Shown one piece after another: positions 36,179-40,532 of a stretch of DNA of 40,532 bases. Location of the stretch: the NCBI GenBank assembly GCA_001603075.1, contig LVBB01000124.1, positions 1 through 40,532 on the forward strand, in the 5' to 3' direction. The translations under genes and the position numbers were made by a program. Position 1 is the first letter of the stretch. Each line of letters opens with the position of its first letter. This stretch comes from Phycisphaerales bacterium Planc_01 (GTDB lineage: Bacteria > Planctomycetota > Phycisphaerae > Sedimentisphaerales > Anaerobacaceae). The notes under the pieces were generated by a model. That model had not been told where the DNA came from and ran no database searches. It was given only the letters and a program-made list of their open reading frames with translations.

Positions 36179-36886
36179 ATGTCGCAAGACAGGAGTCTCA
36201 ATCAACGATCCGCTGTGTTTGCGGCGGGGGTGGCGAGCGTTTTGATGGTGGCGTTCGGGCTGGGGTATCGGGCGGTGGCGGCGCGGGTTGAGTCGCCGGT
36301 CGATGCGACGCCCGTCGCTCAGGAGGCGCTGGACCGGTTGCCGCTGCAGATCGGGGCTTGGGCCGGCCAGGATACGCCGCTCGACGAAGCCGTCATCAAG
36401 GCGACGGACACCGACGCGCACATCAACCGCCAGTACGTATCGAGCGGCGGCCTGGGGGCCGTCTCGCTGTGGATCGCCTCCGGGGTTCGGGCTCGCGATC
36501 TGATGCCGCACCGTCCGGAAGTCTGCTACACGGGTAGCGGCTTTACGCTTGTGGCGCGCCAGTCGCCCGACCTGCCCCTGGCCGATGGCGGTGTGCTGCC
36601 CTGCAACGCGATGCAATTCAGTCGCGGCACGCTGGCCGGCAACAGGGTGCTGGTGTTGTATTACTATCTCGTCGACGGCCAATACTGCCGCGACGTGGCG
36701 GAGTGGCGATACAAGGTGATCTGGACGCCGATTGGGTACATCGCCCAGGTGCAGGTGATTACCGCGATCAGCGACACCACGCCAGCCGAAGTGGCCATGC
36801 GGCAGGCCGCCGCGTTCGCGACCGAGTCGGCGCCCTTGATCGCCGCACTTTTCCAGGACGAGCAAGCCGAGGCAGACCCGGATTGA
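36179..36886 (+). CDS. Exosortase-associated EpsI-family protein
   Basis: This 235-aa protein has one N-terminal hydrophobic segment (about 12-28), then the EpsI domain with the recognisable core HRPEVCYTGSGFTLV (from residue 111). EpsI proteins accompany exosortases, either as a C-terminal fusion or as a separate gene as here; they are linked to EPS production and substrate handling, with unknown chemistry. It sits outside the inner membrane by its N-terminal anchor. The start at 36179 has GGAG 9 nt upstream. The ATG at 36164 overlaps that site and is less likely. It lies 45 bp before the exosortase start. Confidence 0.88.
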   Translation: MSQDRSLNQRSAVFAAGVASVLMVAFGLGYRAVAARVESPVDATPVAQEALDRLPLQIGAWAGQDTPLDEAVIKATDTDAHINRQYVSSGGLGAVSLWIASGVRARDLMPHRPEVCYTGSGFTLVARQSPDLPLADGGVLPCNAMQFSRGTLAGNRVLVLYYYLVDGQYCRDVAEWRYKVIWTPIGYIAQVQVITAISDTTPAEVAMRQAAAFATESAPLIAALFQDEQAEADPD

Positions 36887-36931
36887 AGCGAGCCGAGCCG
36901 GGCTTTGGATCCATAGAAAGAGGAGTTGAAC

Positions 36932-37885
36932 GTGGTTGAACGTGTGATTCGACGCAGAGTGGCCCTGACACCGTCGGCCGACAGCGCGATGTCGCAGACG
37001 GCGGCGTGGCTGATTCCCCTCGTTGCGCTTCTGGTCGTGGCGACCGGATGGGCCTATTGGTCCACGGCGGTCGATATGTTCAAAGAATGGCAACGGGATG
37101 ACGACTATTCGGCCGGGCAGCTCGTTCCGCTGGTGGCGATCTTCTTCCTGTGGGTGGATCGCAAGCACCTCGCGCGCCTGCCGCTGAAGCCGTGCTGGCT
37201 GGGCGGACTGGCCCTGCTGGTGCTGGCGCAGGCGGCGCGGGCGTACGGGGTGCTGTTCCTGTTCGAATCGGCCGAGCGCTACTCGTTGGTCCTGGCGGTC
37301 GCGGCCCTGGTCCTGATGGTCGCGGGGACGGCGGTCTTCTGGCGGGTCAAGTGGATCCTGCTGTTTCTGTTCCTGATGGTGCCGCTGCCGGGACGAATCC
37401 ACAACATGATCAGCGGGCCGCTCCAGGGGTTCGCGTCCACGGGGTCGGTGTTCGTCCTCGAGGTGTTTGGCGTGCGGGTCAGCCAGCAGGGCAACGTGGT
37501 CACGCTCGATCAGCGGATTCCGATGGGGGTGGCCGAGGCGTGCAGCGGTCTGCGGATGCTCACGGCGTTCATCATCGTGGCGGTGTTCGTCGCCTACATG
37601 GTCAAGCGCCCGCGATGGCAGAAGGCGGTCCTGGTGATCTCCAGTATTCCTGTGGCTGTACTATGCAATGTGCTGCGGATCGTCGCCACAGCGGTCCTGT
37701 TCCTGCATGCCAGCTCGGAGGTGGCGGAGAAATTCTTCCACGATTTCGCCGGCCTCGTGATGATGCCCGCGGCGGTCATGCTCATGTTCGGGCAACTGTG
37801 GATCATGGCCATGCTGACCGTGCCCGAGGACAAGCCGCAGCACAAGGCCGTCGTCATCGGGCGACGCAAGCCCCGGGGCCAATAG
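36932..37885 (+). CDS. Exosortase (PEP-CTERM-type sorting transpeptidase)
   Basis: This 317-aa multi-spanning inner-membrane protease/transpeptidase of the exosortase family processes proteins with a short C-terminal sorting tail. The catalytic set is visible: Cys204 in AEACSGLRML, Arg249 in NVLRIV, and His270 in HDFAG. About eight hydrophobic helices are present. A GTG at 36932 is chosen because AGGAG lies 6 nt upstream; the TTG at 36926 directly abuts AGGAG and is not used. It follows the EpsI gene, and likely substrates lie just downstream (39150 and 39792). The subfamily cannot be told from sequence alone. Confidence 0.92.
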   Translation: MVERVIRRRVALTPSADSAMSQTAAWLIPLVALLVVATGWAYWSTAVDMFKEWQRDDDYSAGQLVPLVAIFFLWVDRKHLARLPLKPCWLGGLALLVLAQAARAYGVLFLFESAERYSLVLAVAALVLMVAGTAVFWRVKWILLFLFLMVPLPGRIHNMISGPLQGFASTGSVFVLEVFGVRVSQQGNVVTLDQRIPMGVAEACSGLRMLTAFIIVAVFVAYMVKRPRWQKAVLVISSIPVAVLCNVLRIVATAVLFLHASSEVAEKFFHDFAGLVMMPAAVMLMFGQLWIMAMLTVPEDKPQHKAVVIGRRKPRGQ

Positions 37886-38035
37886 CCGCCCCTGTCTCGG
37901 CATTTCCTGCTCCCGCAGCTCAAGCACCCCGCGACGGTCGCTGTTGTGGCCGTGTCCAACCATTCCCCATCAGACCCCCGGGAAGGGCCTCCGTCCCGCC
38001 TGGGCATATCCTCCCCGTTTGTCTTTTCGACCGGA

Positions 38036-38055
38036 GCCTTGGCCCCCGCCAAGGC
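38036..38055 (+). other. Perfect 7-bp hairpin after the exosortase gene
   Basis: GCCTTGG (38036-38042) and CCAAGGC (38049-38055) enclose a 6-nt loop. It lacks a T-tract, so it is only a weak candidate for transcript ending or protection. Confidence 0.35.
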
Positions 38056-38234
38056 GCAGTGGAGAAATCCGGCAGCGAACCAGGAGAACGGTTCCTCTAT
38101 GGCCAGACCCCCTCGGCAGGCTCGGGGTGCCGAACGACAGCGGCGGCCTGGATTGCGATACGCTGTAAGGCCGGCAAATCCATGAATGAAGCCTGCAAAG
38201 CCCCTATATTTACAGGATTCACGTCTAACCTCTA

Positions 38235-38263
38235 TTGACTTGGCCCTGTTTTTCGGGTACAAT
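38235..38263 (+). promoter_or_regulatory. Upstream promoter of the sorted-protein operon
   Basis: TTGACT (38235-38240) and TACAAT (38258-38263) are separated by 17 bases. Transcription would start near 38270, giving a leader of about 175 nt before the ATG at 38447. That leader includes a GGCGG/CCGCC hairpin. Confidence 0.65.
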
Positions 38264-38370
38264 AGGGGGATGTGAGCAGGGAATAGAGGGTAAAGGCGGT
38301 GTGTGTGTGTGCCGCCGTTGCGGAGAAGTGAGAAAAAACGGAAAACCGAGACTTTTGTATAAACTTCCCG

Positions 38371-38400
38371 TTGACAATATAGGTAAGATTGTGCTATCAT
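38371..38400 (+). promoter_or_regulatory. Proximal promoter of the sorted-protein operon
   Basis: TTGACA (38371-38376), an 18-base spacer and TATCAT (38395-38400), with TG one base before the -10 (extended -10). The predicted start near 38407 leaves a leader of about 40 nt and excludes the TTG at 38405 as a start codon. Confidence 0.7.
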
Positions 38401-38411
38401 CACATTGTCAA
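38371..38411. repeat. Perfect inverted repeat flanking the proximal promoter
   Basis: TTGACAAT (38371-38378) covers the -35 and ATTGTCAA (38404-38411) covers the predicted start site. The arms are 33 bp apart centre to centre, about three helical turns, as for a looped or dimeric operator. Confidence 0.6.
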
Positions 38412-38446
38412 AGTGTGTGTCTTTAGGTTATTGGGTAGCTGAATCC

Positions 38447-39025
38447 ATGGTCGAGTTGAGAAAAACCATCCTGTCGGTTGCGGCGATCTTCGTCGTGGCC
38501 GCTTCTGCGCATGCGGGGCTTTCGCCCGTTTGCGTGGTGGACGGCACCTCAGATGCGGCCTATACGCTCGACCTGGCCCAGTGCCAGGAAGTGCTGCTGT
38601 TCGGTTTCTCGGACCGTGGTCCCATCGCCGCCGACGTGGTCCCGCAGGGCGAGCGCCTCGCCGAGACGGCGCAGGCGGACGAAGCCGAACCGGCCATCAC
38701 ACTGCGGGACGGCCGCAGCAGTCTGGATTTCTGCCTCTATACCCTGCTCGGTCTGGGCGTGTTCCGCTCGGGCCACTGGGTTCGTCGAACTTCGCTCGGT
38801 TTCATTCCCGAATGGTACCACAGCGGTGCTCCGCAGCAGATCGGCCACAGCCATGCTGTGGGGCCCGATGCCTACTGTCATGCGGCGGTCTGCTTCGTCC
38901 AGCCGGACGTGATGCCTGATCGTCTCATGCCGCTCTACGACCAGGGCACGATACCGTCCCTGGTGCGCACTTCGCAATTCATTTCCGACGTACTTGCCTC
39001 TCGGGCCCCTCCGAGCCTGTCATGA
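38447..39025 (+). CDS. Secreted protein of unknown function next to the exosortase
   Basis: This 192-aa protein has a signal peptide (residues 1-24, cleavage after AHA). The mature part is neutral to acidic, with four to five Cys and a short hydrophobic stretch (LDFCLYTLLGLGVF) in the middle. I recognise no family. It has no VPVPGA tail, so it is not an obvious exosortase substrate. It is the first gene after the tandem promoters and likely shares a transcript with the two tail-bearing genes. The ATG at 38447 is chosen because transcription from the proximal promoter starts near 38407; a frame start at 38405 is excluded. Confidence 0.7.
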   Translation: MVELRKTILSVAAIFVVAASAHAGLSPVCVVDGTSDAAYTLDLAQCQEVLLFGFSDRGPIAADVVPQGERLAETAQADEAEPAITLRDGRSSLDFCLYTLLGLGVFRSGHWVRRTSLGFIPEWYHSGAPQQIGHSHAVGPDAYCHAAVCFVQPDVMPDRLMPLYDQGTIPSLVRTSQFISDVLASRAPPSLS

Positions 39026-39074
39026 GCCCTGACGGCCTCGCCCGTTGTGCCGGGCCCGCCGTCGCCGATGCGAA

Positions 39075-39098
39075 CCTTCCGCTCGAACGAGCGGAGGG
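39075..39098 (+). other. Strong hairpin in the leader of the first VPVPGA gene
   Basis: CCTTCCGCTCG (39075-39085) pairs with CGAGCGGAGGG (39088-39098) with one G-U pair. It lies 51 bases before the ATG at 39150. No T-tract follows, so it more likely protects the downstream mRNA than ends the upstream one. Confidence 0.5.
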
Positions 39099-39149
39099 CA
39101 AACAAAGCCAATCATGACAGAGTTTCACAAAAGAGAAGGAGCAAGTACT

Positions 39150-39755
39150 ATGAAGAAGTTCAGTATCGCCATCGTCGTGGCCTGCCTGATGGCCCTCACC
39201 GCCGGAACCGTTTCCGCCGATCCAGTAGTCAACTTCAGCCAGTTCTTGGATTTCCGTGCCGGCGGCGATCCTGGCAATCCTGCAAACCATCCTTTCGGCA
39301 TATTCATTGTGCAGGGCCAGCCTTTCACTTACCAGCATGACGTACTGAATGCAGTGCCTTCAATCGACATTGGCGCCGGCCATTACGTCACCGACGCGAC
39401 CCTCAAGCTCTACTTCTACGATGAAGATACCGATGGAATTGGCAACTACGAGTGGGTCACCGTGAATTTCAATGGCGGCGCCGGGACGTGGAATATCGGC
39501 ACGTATGGCGACGGCAGTGACGATGTGGATTGGGCCACATATCCGTTTGCAGTCGATGTCGCCTGGATCAACGGCAACAACGGTATTCTTGCTGTTGAGG
39601 TGGCGGTTCGGAACGTGGGCGGCACAGGGGATATCTTCTTGAAGACCTCAGAGCTTTCTGGGACGGCCGTCGTTCCGGTTCCGGGTGCGGTTCTGCTGGG
39701 CGTTCTGGGCTTGGGTGCTGCCGGGATGAGACTTCGCAAGAACAAGGTTGCCTAA
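39150..39755 (+). CDS. Secreted protein with VPVPGA exosortase-type C-terminal signal (first)
   Basis: This 201-aa protein has a signal peptide (MKKFSIAIVV..., cleavage after VSA, residue 23), then a beta-rich region (about 24-170) of unknown fold. It ends in a tripartite sorting signal: VPVPGA (from residue 175), a hydrophobic helix (VLLGVLGLGAAG) and a basic end (RLRKNK). This is the PEP-CTERM/VPLPA-CTERM layout. The exosortase about 1.3 kb upstream is the likely processing enzyme. The ATG has AAGGAG 8 nt upstream. The role is probably matrix or surface structure. Confidence 0.85.
   Translation: MKKFSIAIVVACLMALTAGTVSADPVVNFSQFLDFRAGGDPGNPANHPFGIFIVQGQPFTYQHDVLNAVPSIDIGAGHYVTDATLKLYFYDEDTDGIGNYEWVTVNFNGGAGTWNIGTYGDGSDDVDWATYPFAVDVAWINGNNGILAVEVAVRNVGGTGDIFLKTSELSGTAVVPVPGAVLLGVLGLGAAGMRLRKNKVA
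39672..39740 (+). repeat. Sorting-tail coding repeat, copy 1
   Basis: These 69 bases encode 23 residues, VPVPGA to RLRK, and match 40383-40451 at 61 of 69 positions. All eight differences are synonymous. Confidence 0.85.
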
Positions 39756-39791
39756 TCAACGACAGTTTCCTTTTCGGTGGAGGTAAGAACG

Positions 39792-40463
39792 ATGAGAAGT
39801 ACAATGATACTCCTATGCATGGCAGCGATTCTGGCCCTCGGCGCCGCACCAGCTTCGGCAGATCTTTTTGGTTTTAGCGTCAGCAACCCAGTATGCTCGT
39901 TTGATGGGGTCGATTCCTTCGTCACGGAGGTGTGGACCAATACGAAGATCGATCTGTACCGCAATCTCTCGCCGGTGGGACTTGCCGAGTTCGGCGGGTC
40001 CGCTGGATCTTGGGGTTCGGGATTGGAAGGCTTCGTGCTGTCGATGACCATTACAGACATCACCACAAGCACGGCATCTGGCTCGGGCTCCTTTAGCTTC
40101 ACGGATTTCGACGGTGACTTGATCGCTGGCAGTGTTAGCGGTTCTTGGACCAGTATGGCGGGTCGCGCCGTGTTCGCGGGAAGCTTGTCGGACGTGACTT
40201 TTGCCCCACTCGTAGATGACTCCTTCGACGGCCACCAAGGTAGTGTTTCGATGGTCTTCAGCGCGCCGCAACCGTGGAACGGCACGCTCATCCAGCTGAC
40301 CGCGACAGGCGGCTGGTTCACGGATGCCCAAGGTGAGCTAAGGGAGTACAGTGTACCTGGCGGCAGCATCGATGCGGCTGTTGTTCCGGTTCCTGGTGCG
40401 GTTCTGCTGGGCGTGCTGGGTCTGGGCGCTGCGGGGATGAGACTGCGGAAGCGGCAGTCGTAA
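39792..40463 (+). CDS. Secreted protein with VPVPGA exosortase-type C-terminal signal (second)
   Basis: This 223-aa protein has a signal peptide (cleavage after ASA, residue 23), then a beta-rich, Ser/Thr/Gly-rich domain of no recognised family. It ends in the same tail as its neighbour: VPVPGA at residue 198, a hydrophobic helix and RLRKRQS. The ATG has GGAGGT 7 nt upstream; a GTG 15 bases earlier sits on that site and is rejected. It lies 36 bp after the first VPVPGA gene, so the two are bicistronic. The bodies of the two proteins are unalike. It is a likely exosortase substrate. Confidence 0.85.
   Translation: MRSTMILLCMAAILALGAAPASADLFGFSVSNPVCSFDGVDSFVTEVWTNTKIDLYRNLSPVGLAEFGGSAGSWGSGLEGFVLSMTITDITTSTASGSGSFSFTDFDGDLIAGSVSGSWTSMAGRAVFAGSLSDVTFAPLVDDSFDGHQGSVSMVFSAPQPWNGTLIQLTATGGWFTDAQGELREYSVPGGSIDAAVVPVPGAVLLGVLGLGAAGMRLRKRQS
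40383..40451 (+). repeat. Sorting-tail coding repeat, copy 2
   Basis: This is the second copy of the tail-coding segment at 39672-39740, identical in protein over 23 residues. Confidence 0.85.
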
Positions 40464-40532
40464 AGGAGCAGGCCTGGCGACAGGCGCGCTCTACAGTGAA
40501 GTGATGTATAGACGGCCGGCAAGGCCCCGATA

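Larger units (their letters stand above)
37886..38446. other. Gene-free region with tandem promoters and hairpins
   Basis: These 561 bases follow the exosortase. The first 350 show no convincing gene, only a perfect 7-bp hairpin at 38036-38055. The rest holds two promoters, a small hairpin around a GT repeat (GGCGG 38295-38299 with CCGCC 38312-38316) and an 8-bp inverted repeat flanking the second promoter. Confidence 0.7.

Noticed and set aside
9000-38446. Sigma-54 (-24/-12) promoters in the EPS region
   Set aside because: Candidates such as the one near 25934 have wrong spacing (12 rather than 10 bases between GG and GC) or lie within genes.
38405-38446. A start at the TTG at 38405 for the unknown secreted protein
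   Set aside because: The -10 box ends at 38400, so transcription starts at or after this codon; the ATG at 38447 also gives a proper signal peptide.
40464-40532. A further gene start (ATG near 40503) at the window end
   Set aside because: There is no clear Shine-Dalgarno and only ten codons are visible; only a small GNRA-type hairpin (40472-40485) can be described.
1-40532. tRNA, rRNA, CRISPR array, insertion sequence or attachment site
   Set aside because: I saw no cloverleaf, no regularly spaced repeats, no transposase or integrase motifs and no terminal inverted repeats.

Overview
The window is a GC-rich bacterial chromosome segment of about 40.5 kb. It carries an exopolysaccharide (EPS) and exosortase locus next to a threonine-pathway operon. 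The exosortase with a separate EpsI partner, two secreted proteins with a PEP-CTERM-like VPVPGA tail, two sulfotransferases and a phosphoglycerate-mutase-like putative homoserine kinase together suggest a planctomycete-type bacterium (Phycisphaerae-like). This is inferred from gene content only; another Gram-negative exosortase-bearing phylum is possible.

Layout. 1-2059 (+): the 3' part of a sensor histidine kinase overlaps an NtrC-family sigma-54 response regulator. 2085-6785 (-): an operon of hom, a putative homoserine kinase, lysC and a membrane-anchored thermonuclease-like gene. 7170-8993 (-): recQ. 8994-9690: a divergent intergenic region with a predicted promoter in each direction. 9691-31173 (+): EPS assembly genes. 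These are a WecG/TagA/CpsF glycosyltransferase, a possible 52-aa small protein, a Wzc-like tyrosine autokinase, two deacetylase-like proteins, an alpha-helical barrel-like protein, a Wzy-like polymerase/ligase, two sulfotransferases, a Wzx-like flippase, a methyltransferase, four GT4 glycosyltransferases, a DUF362 protein and a CapK/PaaK-type AMP ligase. 31248-36068 (+): a 1606-aa modular surface protein with a beta-helix, FN3, two Ig-like repeats, seven propeller repeats, a ZU5-like domain and a Gly-rich/Cys/TM/Arg tail. 36179-37885 (+): the EpsI-family protein and the exosortase. 38235-40463 (+): tandem promoters, then a secreted protein of unknown function and two proteins with near-identical VPVPGA C-terminal signals.

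How the parts fit. Glycosyltransferases would build a lipid-linked repeat unit, which is modified by sulfation and methylation. The flippase would move it across the inner membrane, the Wzy-like protein would polymerise it under Wzc control, and deacetylases or the beta-helix protein could trim it. The exosortase would process the VPVPGA-tailed proteins, placing them on or in the secreted matrix. Most genes from 20290 to 28141 overlap their neighbour by 4 bases, so they are probably translationally coupled. The first two EPS promoters are followed by unusually long leaders of about 340-370 nt. No initiating sugar-phosphate transferase (WbaP/WecA type) and no outer-membrane exporter (Wza type) was seen, so those steps must be encoded elsewhere.

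All calls come from reading the sequence and from family knowledge. No database search was possible.
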